The notes below the pieces were generated by a model. That model did not search any database. It had not been told where the DNA came from and worked only from the letters and a program-made list of their open reading frames with translations. A program made the position numbers and the translations under genes. Shown piece by piece: positions 7,065 through 16,445 of a DNA stretch of 37,522 nt; within the stretch, counting starts at the first letter, position 1, and each line of letters opens with the position of its first letter. This DNA comes from a virus, in the IMG/VR virus record IMGVR_UViG_3300025736_000079, positions 1 through 37,522 of that record; one strand, given 5' to 3'.

Positions 7065-9265
7065 TACCTTCCTCCTGCTTTAGCTGTTCCACCACCCATT
7101 ATATTTTGTACCCCGGGCACGGCTCCCGATTGTGCATTAGAAACGAGATTTTCCAACACGCCCTGTAAATTATCATTTGGAATGTTTTTAATCTCATCTG
7201 CTGTCGGAACAAGAAATGCAGAACCAGGCAAATCCATCTCCTGAGAGGCACGACTCATCCACCGCATAAAATAAGTCTTGTATAAATCAGGACTGAATTG
7301 TGCCATCTCTTTCAACAGAGGCATAAAGAACATAAAATGTTGAATGAATCTTTGGACCCTCAATTCTGGATTCAAATAATCAGATGACGCTCCACTTTTC
7401 CATTTAACATTTCTTTTCAACTCATCCATCGTTATTACATTTTCTTTACCTGTAACATCTCCTCCAAGTACCACGAGACCATTAAGAGCATTCTTCACAT
7501 CTACTCCATGCTCTACTGCAAACACAGCTTGTTCATACATTGAAAACCAAGTAAAGGCAGCAAGTGGCTCCCACCCAGTTCTCCCCCAATCTCCTATCAT
7601 TACATCAAGTCCAACACTCGCCTGCCCTAACAACATAGAAGTCTTTGCGGCAGGAGAGCGAGGGTCACTTGATTCCGTTTGTCCTTGAACTAATGAGGTC
7701 ACACTCGTTTTATTTGCTGAATGTGTCCTCACAATAGGAAGAATATTACGAAGTAATGCTTCACTTGGCTGAGCTATTTTCATTTGGAAGAAGTCAGTCT
7801 GAGGGTCCATAGCATACCCTATCTTGCCAGGCCCAAAACCTCCTGTGAAAGGAAACCTTCCGCCAGCATCTGGATGTCTACAAATATAAGGATTGAAACA
7901 AGCAAATGCGGCTGTGTTCATAAATAAACCAACTGCATTTGATTCTAAGAAATCATCCTGAAGACATCTTGCACCATAGCCAAACCCATAATAACTCTTA
8001 GGAGCATACCCCAACTTGAAGTGAAAATAATTACGCCGTTCCTTGAAGTGAGGATAAGTCACTGCACGAAGAATCTTCCGTCCTTCAGGAGAGTAATCAA
8101 ATAAACAATATTTTGGTATCACTCCCTGTGGGTCACTTTTAGTCTTATACCCATACTTGCAGAGAACCCGATAGATAGCATATACATCTGTGTAAGGCTG
8201 AGTTTGAGCATTAGCCTTTAACTCGTCATCTTCCTCGTGCCAATGATACATCAATGAGTAATTATCAGACATTGCCCGCAACTGCTCTGTTGCTTTTTCA
8301 TCAGCTCCCATACCACGATAACCTCTGGCTACGTTCCTTTCATTTATTACTTCCTCTACCTTCTTCTTATCATACCAATTCACATCATCATTGGCTAACA
8401 GCCGCAAATCAGATTTAGTAAGATACATTCGCCTTGCTCTGAACTTAATATCAGAGTCATCTAAAACACCCTGAGGAACTAAGTGGTCAAGTTTATCAAC
8501 ACGGAAAAATTGCAATCCGTTTTTTGTCACCACATCCTCTTCAATCAACACACGGGCAACTCCCTTGTTTGTCAAATCATCATACGCCTGTTCAAGTCTT
8601 GACTGGTCAAGTATTTTTTCTTCATCCTCAACTAACGCATCCATATCTGTATAAGTCTTGATAGTTCGTTGTGGAACCTTTTCATAAATATTATCAGCTT
8701 CTATAATAAGAGAACCATCCGTAACAAAGTCAAAAAATCCCGCATCCCCTATCGCATCAGAAACCCCTAAATCATCTAACATTGTGTGAAGGCTCCACTG
8801 TGCTCTATTGAAGAAGTCAACATCGTTTGAAGAACCAGTAGTTCTAAAGTCGGGATTAAAATATGGTGCAGCACGAAAGACAGACTTTTTCATTCTGTCC
8901 ATTCCCTCTAAAACTTTCTCACACAAAAGACCTGAGGCATAATCAGCCCCTGCTTCAATTTCGGGGTAATACTTTTGTACATACTCAAGCATATATACAG
9001 CCCGATACATTGCCCATTTATACTTATACGCGTTTATATTTTTAACACAACTTCTTAAATCCCGTTCAAACCAAGTGGACAAAATTTGCTCTTCATCCTC
9101 ATCTATATCAATCTCTGGGAAATAATCTTCAAAAGTTACCTTACCTAAATCAGCCCCTCTTCCCGAACCTAACAACCCCTCTTGTGAAGGAATATCTTCA
9201 GAAACTACCGCTTCACTGGGAGCTGGCACTGCTGTATCTGGACCTATTGGTGTTAATTCTGGCAT
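7064..9265 (-). CDS. Portal protein (P22-like size class)
   Basis: A 733-residue protein directly downstream of the large terminase. It would form the dodecameric ring at one capsid vertex through which DNA is pumped and the tail attached. Length matches large portals of podoviruses such as P22 (about 725 residues). It has an acidic N-terminus (about 45-65), a helical clip/stem zone, 'PHFKERRNYFHFKLGYAPKS' followed by 'YYGFGYGARCLQDDFLESNA' (about 410-450) typical of portal stem/wing regions, then an Ala/Gly-rich C-terminus. Fourteen bases separate it from the terminase stop. Confidence 0.82.
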   Translation of the reverse strand: MPELTPIGPDTAVPAPSEAVVSEDIPSQEGLLGSGRGADLGKVTFEDYFPEIDIDEDEEQILSTWFERDLRSCVKNINAYKYKWAMYRAVYMLEYVQKYYPEIEAGADYASGLLCEKVLEGMDRMKKSVFRAAPYFNPDFRTTGSSNDVDFFNRAQWSLHTMLDDLGVSDAIGDAGFFDFVTDGSLIIEADNIYEKVPQRTIKTYTDMDALVEDEEKILDQSRLEQAYDDLTNKGVARVLIEEDVVTKNGLQFFRVDKLDHLVPQGVLDDSDIKFRARRMYLTKSDLRLLANDDVNWYDKKKVEEVINERNVARGYRGMGADEKATEQLRAMSDNYSLMYHWHEEDDELKANAQTQPYTDVYAIYRVLCKYGYKTKSDPQGVIPKYCLFDYSPEGRKILRAVTYPHFKERRNYFHFKLGYAPKSYYGFGYGARCLQDDFLESNAVGLFMNTAAFACFNPYICRHPDAGGRFPFTGGFGPGKIGYAMDPQTDFFQMKIAQPSEALLRNILPIVRTHSANKTSVTSLVQGQTESSDPRSPAAKTSMLLGQASVGLDVMIGDWGRTGWEPLAAFTWFSMYEQAVFAVEHGVDVKNALNGLVVLGGDVTGKENVITMDELKRNVKWKSGASSDYLNPELRVQRFIQHFMFFMPLLKEMAQFSPDLYKTYFMRWMSRASQEMDLPGSAFLVPTADEIKNIPNDNLQGVLENLVSNAQSGAVPGVQNIMGGGTAKAGGR

Positions 9266-9279
9266 AATTTACTCCTCAT

Positions 9280-11325
9280 TTATAAATAATTACTTACAAC
9301 GCTTTCATCATGTATTCGTTTTCCTTCACCAAAAGATGCAGGTTGAGGCATCGTAGCAGAAGGAACTACATAAGAACTTTGTAATGGCACGAAACCTTTC
9401 TCATCCTCTTTCCGCTTACGCAGAGCAGGAGTTATAGAAATCACCTTCAACCCTACTGAAAGACAAGTAATCGCATCATCTTTGTGTCCCACTGCTGCTT
9501 CCAATTTTCCTTTTTTATCCACAAAATATAACATCTGTTCAAGTGTTTTCAAACTGTGAATTAAACAGTCTCCGTTCTTAAAATCAAGTTTAAGCTGACC
9601 ACATACTTCCTTTTTTATTCCTGACTTCGTATCCCACCCAGGTTCCCTTTTTCTTTTGTTGCCTGATATTGCTTCTCTATAATAAAAATTACGATATTTT
9701 GATTTTTGCAAATACCCCCACAGTAACCCTCCGCATTTATTATTCATCTCTGGAACTATCAAGGCATCGTTGTAGACTTTAGCAATCCTTACTGCATAAT
9801 CAGCAGTCATCTCTTCATCAAAAATACCACCCCACTGAAGAACCTCCTCACGGCGAAAACAATCAAGAACCCGAATTTCACTGTCATCACTTTCATACTC
9901 AGCTGTCTTCTTCCCTTCAGCCACATCCACAACTACAACATACTTCCTGCCTTTTCTGGGAGCACGAAACATCAAGGCTGCTCCATCTTCCGTTTTTGCT
10001 TCAGGAGTATGGACATAAGAAACTAATCCATCATAAGACGCTCCTTGCTGTTTAATTCTTGGTTTGGGGTTTTCATCATATAGAACATTCAAATGGAACT
10101 CCACCATTTGAGGGATAACACAATCATCTTCCATCCGAGCCAATGCCGCATTCGCTCCACGAGGGTGATGCTTAATCCGCATAATAAGGTCAGGGTATTT
10201 GCCTTTGATTTTTTCTAACCCTAAAGTTTTCCAATCTATATAAAAGTTAATCTCATCCATTCGCTGTTTTATCAAAGAAGCGTTGAAATAAGTTGAACCT
10301 GTAATTAAAAATGGCTCTCTTGGATTGAGTGGAAAATCCTGCCTGAACCTTTGAGCACTTTGTAGAAGCTCAATCTGCCTACGCCTGAATTTGACATGCC
10401 CCAACCTCATTTTAGGATAGGCAGCCATCAGTTCTTTTTCTTCCTTTGTTAAATCTAAAGACTCACCAGGGTAGACATCATCTTCACAATCAGGCATATC
10501 AAGCCAAGACACAAATATCAACTCCCAAGCAGATTTACCCTTGAGGGCATTATCACAATCCTGCGCATATTTATTAAGACCCCAGGCAGTAGATTCTTTT
10601 ATAACAAAAACAAAACCTTTTCGTGGAACAGAATTGAGGAGAGAAGTTTCTGCGTCTCCCATACTACTCTCCCTGAACTTGGCGAACTCTGAAAGATGAA
10701 GAACATTGATTGTTCCTGATGTTCCTGGGTTGGGGTTCTCTCCAGAGTCCTGCTCAATCATCGCACCATTCCTCAAACGCATACCTTTCTTGTTCTTTGT
10801 CATTGGAATAGTAGAAAGGGGACGGTGGTCTGGATTCTTTGCCCCCTGCCCACAAGTGTCATGCTCTTGGAATAATTGAATCATCCTCATTAAATTATCT
10901 GTATGACTGCTTACATCAGCAATCGTGAATCCATCCAGATTATAAAATCGCTGAAACCAATAATCAAAACCTGCTATAAGAGTAGAAATTCCACCCTTGC
11001 GATGCTTCAATATAATTGTGAAAACACGAGTGAAATTATTACTGACAAAATGAGCACAGAGCCTGTCTGCCACATTTAACTGAACAGGATTAAGAATAAA
11101 ACGAATCGGCTCTGCTCCCCTTACCTCCTTCAATGAACCCAAATAAACCTCACCTGGACGAATCCACCCGTACTCCTCAAGAAAGTAAATCGGGTGGATT
11201 CTACTAATCTCATATTGAGTTCGTGGAGTAGCCCAAGTTTTGGCTGCGTCAGACAAGAGTAAATTTTTTACCTTCTCATCTAACAAAGCTAAATTGGGAT
11301 AAAGAGTAGCATCAAATTTCTGCAT
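9280..11325 (-). CDS. terL: Terminase large subunit
   Basis: 681 residues. The packaging motor ATPase and DNA-cutting nuclease. The ATPase domain shows a Walker A-like motif 'KHRKGGIST' (about 107-115) and a Walker B 'VLHLSE' (about 208-213). The RNase H-like nuclease domain shows three acidic clusters: 'VVVVDVAE' (D467), 'ALIVPEMNN' (E526) and 'VGHKDDAI' (D616/D617). Length is on the long side for TerL. It works with the portal encoded next and with the putative small subunit at 17957-18718. Unusually, about 6 kb of sugar- and methyl-transferase genes separate the two terminase genes. Confidence 0.93.
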   Translation of the reverse strand: MQKFDATLYPNLALLDEKVKNLLLSDAAKTWATPRTQYEISRIHPIYFLEEYGWIRPGEVYLGSLKEVRGAEPIRFILNPVQLNVADRLCAHFVSNNFTRVFTIILKHRKGGISTLIAGFDYWFQRFYNLDGFTIADVSSHTDNLMRMIQLFQEHDTCGQGAKNPDHRPLSTIPMTKNKKGMRLRNGAMIEQDSGENPNPGTSGTINVLHLSEFAKFRESSMGDAETSLLNSVPRKGFVFVIKESTAWGLNKYAQDCDNALKGKSAWELIFVSWLDMPDCEDDVYPGESLDLTKEEKELMAAYPKMRLGHVKFRRRQIELLQSAQRFRQDFPLNPREPFLITGSTYFNASLIKQRMDEINFYIDWKTLGLEKIKGKYPDLIMRIKHHPRGANAALARMEDDCVIPQMVEFHLNVLYDENPKPRIKQQGASYDGLVSYVHTPEAKTEDGAALMFRAPRKGRKYVVVVDVAEGKKTAEYESDDSEIRVLDCFRREEVLQWGGIFDEEMTADYAVRIAKVYNDALIVPEMNNKCGGLLWGYLQKSKYRNFYYREAISGNKRKREPGWDTKSGIKKEVCGQLKLDFKNGDCLIHSLKTLEQMLYFVDKKGKLEAAVGHKDDAITCLSVGLKVISITPALRKRKEDEKGFVPLQSSYVVPSATMPQPASFGEGKRIHDESVVSNYL

Positions 11326-11334
11326 AACTACATA

Positions 11335-11568
11335 TTAACTCATCATTTCTTTTTCTGTGAGTAAAGTTTTGCTTCCCCCCGCAGATTGCTTTTCATTCCC
11401 CCAATGACCCTGACCTACTTTCTTCCTTACAGGAAGACCTTTCTGCTTTGTTCCAGCAAAATCCTCTATTTGGGTTTCAGTCATACCTGTAACGGTTTTC
11501 TTCCCTGCACGTTTACGTTCCAATTCCGCACCCATCATCATTTGTTGAGCTTTTGATACTGACGGCAT
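11335..11568 (-). CDS. DUF3008-like small protein
   Basis: 77 residues. 'MPSVSKAQQMMMGAELERKR', then 'TQIEDFAGTKQKGLPVRK' matches the pattern of DUF3008-type phage proteins (SKAQQ..MG near the start, DFA.TK.KGLP later). Function unknown; members commonly sit next to terminase genes. It has an AGGAGG ribosome site and ends 9 nt before terL. Copy B of the promoter-like element lies just upstream, so it is likely the first gene of the packaging transcript. Confidence 0.75.
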   Translation of the reverse strand: MPSVSKAQQMMMGAELERKRAGKKTVTGMTETQIEDFAGTKQKGLPVRKKVGQGHWGNEKQSAGGSKTLLTEKEMMS

Positions 11569-11588
11569 AACACACCTCCTTTCCTTCT

Positions 11589-11636
11589 AAAAAATCACAA
11601 AACACAAAAAAAGTCAATAAAAAAATGAAACTTTTT
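11589..11636 (-). promoter_or_regulatory. Promoter-like repeat element, copy B
   Basis: Second copy of the element at 6588-6636. Minus strand TTGACT (11617-11612), 17-nt spacer ending TGTGA, then TTTTTT and AG. It begins right after the stop codon of the 123-residue gene and lies before the DUF3008-like and terL genes. Conservation across about 50 noncoding bases while neighbours differ argues for function. Confidence 0.55.
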
Positions 11637-12008
11637 TTACTTCATATACATACCACGCTGACTTGGGAACACCCCGACTCTGGTGCTTTCCCGATAAACC
11701 ATCAGGAAGAGAGAACCAAACCTCAACCCACCATAACAATCCACCAAGTCTTTCCAAGTTGTGGAGTCCTCCACATCGGTAAATACAATATGGCAATTAT
11801 CTTCTAACACATCAGCATCTGCTAATCGCCAAAATTGATAAACAGGATGCTCTACTCTTGCATCAATAACAAGAAAACCAACTTTATCCTCACCTGCTAT
11901 TTCCTTCTTCTCAACCACACGATTTATACCATACTCATCATACAACACACAACCAGTACCTTGCCTCTCTATACACTCTTCCAACCCAATCACCACTTTA
12001 CTTTTCAT
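11637..12008 (-). CDS. Hypothetical protein of the modification cassette
   Basis: 123 residues, not recognised. An alpha/beta pattern is visible ('KVGFLVIDARVEHPVYQFWR', 'DNCHIVFTDVEDSTTWKDLV', 'LRFGSLFLMVY'), suggesting a small Rossmann-like or regulatory domain. It overlaps the methyltransferase-like gene upstream by 4 nt and is the last gene of the sugar/methyl cassette, so it probably belongs to that pathway. Confidence 0.7.
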   Translation of the reverse strand: MKSKVVIGLEECIERQGTGCVLYDEYGINRVVEKKEIAGEDKVGFLVIDARVEHPVYQFWRLADADVLEDNCHIVFTDVEDSTTWKDLVDCYGGLRFGSLFLMVYRESTRVGVFPSQRGMYMK

Positions 12009-12637
12009 AAATATCTCCTTTCAATTTCGTTTATATGTTCAGGCAAACATCCCATGTGAGAAAGATTCAGAACAACGCCACCAAGCTTCTGCATCAATCT
12101 CAATGGGCCATCAACTGGTGCAGGGTCAACATCCCACCAGACATCGTGAAATAGAATCAACCCCCTGTTAGATACTCTATTTCTTATAGAAAGATAATCG
12201 TGCTTAACCCCCTCGTAAGAATGGTCTCCATCAACAAAAACTACATCCCATTCCAATCCTGGCCAATCCAATGCCTCATCAAGGGCATTGGGATTGTCAG
12301 GGTCTATAAGAACTGGAGTAACACAAGACATTAAATCTTCGGGAATGTTCATTCCTATTTCTTCTTTTGGTCGGCAATCCTCTCTTTGAATATGGGGAAT
12401 TGTTTTTGGTGAATGGGTCACATCAATAGTCACTACCCTTCCCCCAAGAGGCTTAACCACTCGTGCCATGTTCGCTGTTGCGTCTCCATATTGAGTTCCT
12501 ATTTCCAAAACATTAGGACACGCAAATCTCGCACAAGCCATAACAAGCATTTGAGATTCAATCTTTAAGATTGTGGCATACTCCTTCGGCTCATACTCTG
12601 GTCGAAAAGTTGCTATCGGCATATTTACGAAATTCAT
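12005..12637 (-). CDS. Class I SAM methyltransferase-like protein (Methyltransf_24 type)
   Basis: 210 residues with the pattern of the Methyltransf_24/cephalosporin-hydroxylase group: motif I 'VLEIGTQYGDATANM' (about 43-57), motif II acidic residue in 'GGRVVTIDV' (about 65-73), 'WDVVFVDGDHSYEGVKHDY' (about 129-147) and 'GLILFHDVWWD' (about 158-168). These enzymes usually methylate sugars or small metabolites with S-adenosylmethionine. With the adjacent glycosyltransferases, a glycan methylation role is likely. The substrate cannot be told. Confidence 0.82.
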   Translation of the reverse strand: MNFVNMPIATFRPEYEPKEYATILKIESQMLVMACARFACPNVLEIGTQYGDATANMARVVKPLGGRVVTIDVTHSPKTIPHIQREDCRPKEEIGMNIPEDLMSCVTPVLIDPDNPNALDEALDWPGLEWDVVFVDGDHSYEGVKHDYLSIRNRVSNRGLILFHDVWWDVDPAPVDGPLRLMQKLGGVVLNLSHMGCLPEHINEIERRYL

Positions 12638-12640
12638 ATT

Positions 12641-13132
12641 TTATACTCCTTCATTTTTTGCAATACCAACACAATCAGCTCCTTCTATATAAGCCTTCAG
12701 TACAGTGTAACCACACACATCATGCAATAAGTAACTTATCCCATCTGGTAGTATTCTCCAACAGTCTACTGGATACTTATGCTCAAAATACATAAAAGGA
12801 GCAATAACACAAACTATCCCCCCAGGGTTGAGCACTTTTTTAATTTCCAATATCCACAACTTAGTGTCTGGAACATGCTCTAAACATTGCCCTGAAATAA
12901 CTACATCATATTTAATGTCAAGACCCCAGTCATAAGGGGCAGAAGCCACCACATCTACATTGGGGCCAGCCACCACATCCAACCCAAAATATGTCCACTT
13001 TGGATTAGAGAATAAAGGCTTGTAACTTCCATTTATATCCAAACTCCCAACATCCAAAATAGTTAAGTCCTTATTAACATCTAAATATTCTTGTACAAAT
13101 TTTGACATTTGAACCATGGAGGTCTCGTGCAT
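12641..13132 (-). CDS. SAM-dependent methyltransferase (Methyltransf_11 type)
   Basis: 163 residues. Motif I 'TILDVGSLDINGSYK' (about 24-38), then 'YDVVISGQCLEHVPDTKLW' (about 75-93) and 'VLNPGGIVCVIAPF' (about 100-113), the usual motif set of class I methyltransferases of the UbiE/Methyltransf_11 kind. Short for the family but all core motifs are present. It sits 3 nt from each neighbour in a tight run of three methyltransferase-like genes. Confidence 0.82.
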   Translation of the reverse strand: MHETSMVQMSKFVQEYLDVNKDLTILDVGSLDINGSYKPLFSNPKWTYFGLDVVAGPNVDVVASAPYDWGLDIKYDVVISGQCLEHVPDTKLWILEIKKVLNPGGIVCVIAPFMYFEHKYPVDCWRILPDGISYLLHDVCGYTVLKAYIEGADCVGIAKNEGV

Positions 13133-13134
13133 CT

Positions 13135-13704
13135 CTAACTCCTTTTTAATATTGTCAAACCATTATCATTTTCGTACTTTTGAAAAACTTGCCACTCAGG
13201 TCTTATTTTGATAAAATCCTCAATCGCAGAACGCATCCCTCGCAACCCTGGCTGTTCAGGATGAAAATTATCATGCCCCTGTTCTGCAAAGGTGGCAGTA
13301 TCGTGTATCACTATATAATTAGCAACCTTGTTAGAGTGTATAAGTAGTTCATTATGCAACTGGTCATAAAAATGAAGCGTATCTATAAATAAAAAATCTG
13401 TAGGGTCTATCTCTACTTGCAAATCATCAGCTTTGCAAAACTTAAAATCAACACCCACTTCTTTTGCCTTGCACCTCAAGTATGACACACACTCACAATC
13501 ATGGACATCATATCCCCGATAGTAAGAAGGACGACCAGCAATAAGGGCAACAGTAGATGTGCCTCCTCGTATTCCAAATTCAGTAACATGACGACTAATA
13601 GAAGCATAATACTTAAGTGTGGGTAAATGCCCCCGTATATCATTACCTATATTATTTACGATAGAAGCATTACAATACTCTTCGTATTTATCATCTATTT
13701 CCAT
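13135..13704 (-). CDS. Class I methyltransferase-like protein
   Basis: 189 residues. 'HVTEFGIRGGTSTVALI' (about 39-55) is a glycine-rich SAM-binding loop, 'TDFLFIDTLHFYDQLHNEL' (about 101-119) and 'YIVIHDTATF' (about 129-138) follow as in the cephalosporin-hydroxylase/Methyltransf_24 group. It is a distant relative of the protein at 12005-12637, so the two may have come from a duplication or may act on successive sites of one glycan. It overlaps the upstream gene by 14 nt. Confidence 0.75.
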   Translation of the reverse strand: MEIDDKYEEYCNASIVNNIGNDIRGHLPTLKYYASISRHVTEFGIRGGTSTVALIAGRPSYYRGYDVHDCECVSYLRCKAKEVGVDFKFCKADDLQVEIDPTDFLFIDTLHFYDQLHNELLIHSNKVANYIVIHDTATFAEQGHDNFHPEQPGLRGMRSAIEDFIKIRPEWQVFQKYENDNGLTILKRS

Positions 13705-14398
13705 TACCCTCCTCCATTAAGTTTTTATACACCTCAAACATAGCAGATGAATCATGTCCGTGCCAATATGCTACCCCTGCCTCCCTCATCCCATCACACG
13801 AAATCTGTAATCCAGATTCCCTTAACCTATTATACACCGTCTCCTCAAAAGAAAGACCTGATGCGTCATTTACCCCATAAACAGTAGAATCTACATTAAA
13901 GATAGAAGGTGTTAATTTCTTAGGCCTGCAACCAAACACACGAGTACTCATAACCCTCTGGCTTGCCTGCCCTCCATACCCTACATAATCTAAACCACTC
14001 TTAAGAGTCTCAACTATATGCTCTATCGCACCCCTATTATGAAAGAGAATGTCCTCAGCTATAAACACCAAATACTCAACATCCAAATCAACACACTTGC
14101 CAAGAGCCTGCTTAATACAAAATGCAGCTCCTTCCACATGCTCAAAAACCTCTTCTGAAGTAACAAACAAGGCACGAGACTGGAGTTCCTCCATCAATCC
14201 AGCACAAGAAGTCTTCATCATCTCAGGAATTGAAAAAGCAGTACAAGATACAAGTTCGGGATATTGATGCCCTGCGTTATTCCACTTCATAGAACACTCA
14301 AGCATCTTTAGATGGTCACAAGAATCAAGAAGAATCTTCCTTCCCGCCTTTCTATCAGTTCCACAATATGAATATACCACCATCGTTTCTGTGCTCAT
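13691..14398 (-). CDS. Putative GT-A-type glycosyltransferase
   Basis: 235 residues. Weakly recognisable: an N-terminal strand 'TMVVYSYCGTD', a central 'VEYLVFIAEDILFHNRG' (about 107-123) that could hold the acidic metal-binding motif of a GT-A nucleotide-sugar transferase, and a later 'VFGCRPKKLTPSIF'. It is embedded between clear GT-B transferases and methyltransferases. It overlaps both neighbours (4 and 14 nt). Function inferred from context more than from motifs. Confidence 0.55.
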   Translation of the reverse strand: MSTETMVVYSYCGTDRKAGRKILLDSCDHLKMLECSMKWNNAGHQYPELVSCTAFSIPEMMKTSCAGLMEELQSRALFVTSEEVFEHVEGAAFCIKQALGKCVDLDVEYLVFIAEDILFHNRGAIEHIVETLKSGLDYVGYGGQASQRVMSTRVFGCRPKKLTPSIFNVDSTVYGVNDASGLSFEETVYNRLRESGLQISCDGMREAGVAYWHGHDSSAMFEVYKNLMEEGNGNR

Positions 14399-15495
14399 AT
14401 CAACCTTTCCAAAAACTCCTTCACCCTAAAAGCATCATGTCCCCAGTTAAATAACCCCTTCGCCGCTACATAACAAGCCGCGGCATATTCATTTGCCCTC
14501 TTTAAGTTTCCAGTTACATATTTTATTATCTCATACACAGAATCAGCAGTCCAGTCTGCCTCAAAGCAAGTCACATTAGGAATGAGATATTTATTAGCCG
14601 TTCTGTACTTATGGAATTTGTATGGGACAATCACAGGTCTACCACACGCAATAGATTGAAGCATACTGAAACCATACCCATCATAAGTTTTCATGTGGAC
14701 AGTCAAAGCACCACTCGCATATTCTAATGGAAGTTGAACCTCAGGAATACACCCCATCTTGCATTCAATCCCATAATCATTAAAAGTATAATCAGGCAAA
14801 AGGCTCTTTGCCCCCTCCCAAATCCCATAAGGGTTAATCGGTTTAAGACTTCCCAAATCACTCGGAACATGATTACAATGAGGACACTTTCCTCTATTTC
14901 CACTTATATCATAATTCCATTGCCATGCCCCAGTAAAAGTATGCCAACAGTTAATAAAACAATTTATAGTTTTTAATTCCTTCACCCCAATCGGAATAAA
15001 AGATTCACCATACTGCATTCCCAACTCTTGTGAATAATGGATTTTGTTTATGTCGTTAGGAGCTATATTATATGTAGGCTCATCTGAGGTCATAAGATTT
15101 TTAATCCAACTATAATCAAAAGTACAAGCGTCATTCCCTGTAAGAGCAATCATCTTTATATCACGACCAGGGAAGTATTCTCGTTTTAATCCCTTGAACA
15201 TTTCTTGAGTCTCTACACGAGTAATAAGAAAAGCGTCCCATTCAATTTTTTTTAGTTCATCTAATGAGTGAACAAGATAGGGGTATGTTCCATCATCATT
15301 AAGGAGACCAGAAGGAATACCTCCTATCCCTTTAGCCCAACTTGACATACAAGGAAGAATAAGAGATTTATCTAATCCCAATTCATCTACCAATCGAGCA
15401 CTTGGAAAATAAACTTGATGCCCCAATCTATGATCCAACAACAAAACTTGTGCTCTCGCTGCCCCGCCGTGATGGTGGTCCGCTAAAAATTTCAT
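14395..15495 (-). CDS. GT-B glycosyltransferase (GT4-like)
   Basis: 366 residues from the ATG at 15495, which overlaps the previous stop as ATGA and has GGAG upstream; an upstream in-frame start at 15522 would overlap the previous gene by 31 nt. The N-terminus 'MKFLADHHHGGAARAQVLL' resembles GT4 openings with a glycine-rich loop. The C-terminal donor domain shows 'DGYGFSMLQSIACGRPVIVP' (about 280-300), equal to the EX7E region of GT4 enzymes. A Cys pair (CPHC, about 218) is an unusual insertion. Likely transfers a hexose or similar from a nucleotide sugar. Confidence 0.78.
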   Translation of the reverse strand: MKFLADHHHGGAARAQVLLLDHRLGHQVYFPSARLVDELGLDKSLILPCMSSWAKGIGGIPSGLLNDDGTYPYLVHSLDELKKIEWDAFLITRVETQEMFKGLKREYFPGRDIKMIALTGNDACTFDYSWIKNLMTSDEPTYNIAPNDINKIHYSQELGMQYGESFIPIGVKELKTINCFINCWHTFTGAWQWNYDISGNRGKCPHCNHVPSDLGSLKPINPYGIWEGAKSLLPDYTFNDYGIECKMGCIPEVQLPLEYASGALTVHMKTYDGYGFSMLQSIACGRPVIVPYKFHKYRTANKYLIPNVTCFEADWTADSVYEIIKYVTGNLKRANEYAAACYVAAKGLFNWGHDAFRVKEFLERLI

Positions 15496-16445
15496 ATCAT
15501 TTTCTCCATAAAGCCAGCCCATTGCTGTGCCACAGTTTCCATATTGAAGGCTTCTGAGGATACAATCATCTTTTTACTTAAACATCTCGCATGTCCTATA
15601 TCCATACAAGCCTTGACCATTGAGAAAACCTCTTTCTTACTATGTGCAACAAGACAACCTAACCCTTCATCTGCGATTCCACACCCATTATCATAAGCAA
15701 TGGTTGGAGTCCCTGTACACATAGCCTCTACAATCGTTAAAACATAAGGAGCAGGTTTTGTTCCAAGTGAAAGATAACAACGAGCTTGACGATACATAGA
15801 GCGAAGAGCATCCCACGAAAGTTCTCCTATTCCACAAGAAAGTTCAAGACTCTCCTTTCCTCCAATCACAAGGGGTAAGTTAGAATCAATTAGTTCCTTT
15901 GCGACATTCCAAGACATTCCCCCACCTTCAGGCTCACCCCGCTTCTTTAGTGAATTACAAGACATGAAGCAAATAGGCAACCATCCTGTCCAGCCACCAT
16001 ACTGTCCAAACTCAGACAAATCTTTTCCAAACCTAATCATTTTTACTTTATCTGAAGGTACTCCCATCTCACTTAAAATCTTTTCCTCCTTATGACTATA
16101 ACACACAACAAAAGCATTCATGTCATTACGCAAAGTAACCACCACCTGTCTATGCTGCTCCTCACACCCCTGACCAAAGTAAGTCAACACAACAGGACGG
16201 GGGTACATAGCATGAACGTGGCGCGCAAACACAGTAGCATAGTCTTCTACTTGATGAAGGACAAGCATGTCGGCTTCTTTATAAGCATCCTCAATACTAT
16301 GAGACACATCCGTACACCCTTTTATTTTTGGTTTCTGAGAGCTCCCAACATCAAAAGACCCTGCTACTTGATGCCCCATCCTCAAGAACATCATAGCTTG
16401 GTCATATTCAAGGCTACTGTGGCACGAGATTATGAATATCTTCAT
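15492..16445 (-). CDS. GT-B glycosyltransferase (GT4/GT1-like)
   Basis: 317 residues. Opening 'MKIFIISCHSSLEYDQAMMF' with a Rossmann strand, then a C-terminal donor-binding domain with 'PYVLTIVEAMCTGTPTIAYD' (about 234-253) and 'GLGCLVAHSKKEVFSMV', the pattern of GT4 retaining transferases. Overlaps the GT9 gene by 4 nt and the next transferase by 4 nt, so the three enzymes are co-translated and probably act in sequence on one glycan. Confidence 0.8.
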   Translation of the reverse strand: MKIFIISCHSSLEYDQAMMFLRMGHQVAGSFDVGSSQKPKIKGCTDVSHSIEDAYKEADMLVLHQVEDYATVFARHVHAMYPRPVVLTYFGQGCEEQHRQVVVTLRNDMNAFVVCYSHKEEKILSEMGVPSDKVKMIRFGKDLSEFGQYGGWTGWLPICFMSCNSLKKRGEPEGGGMSWNVAKELIDSNLPLVIGGKESLELSCGIGELSWDALRSMYRQARCYLSLGTKPAPYVLTIVEAMCTGTPTIAYDNGCGIADEGLGCLVAHSKKEVFSMVKACMDIGHARCLSKKMIVSSEAFNMETVAQQWAGFMEKMI

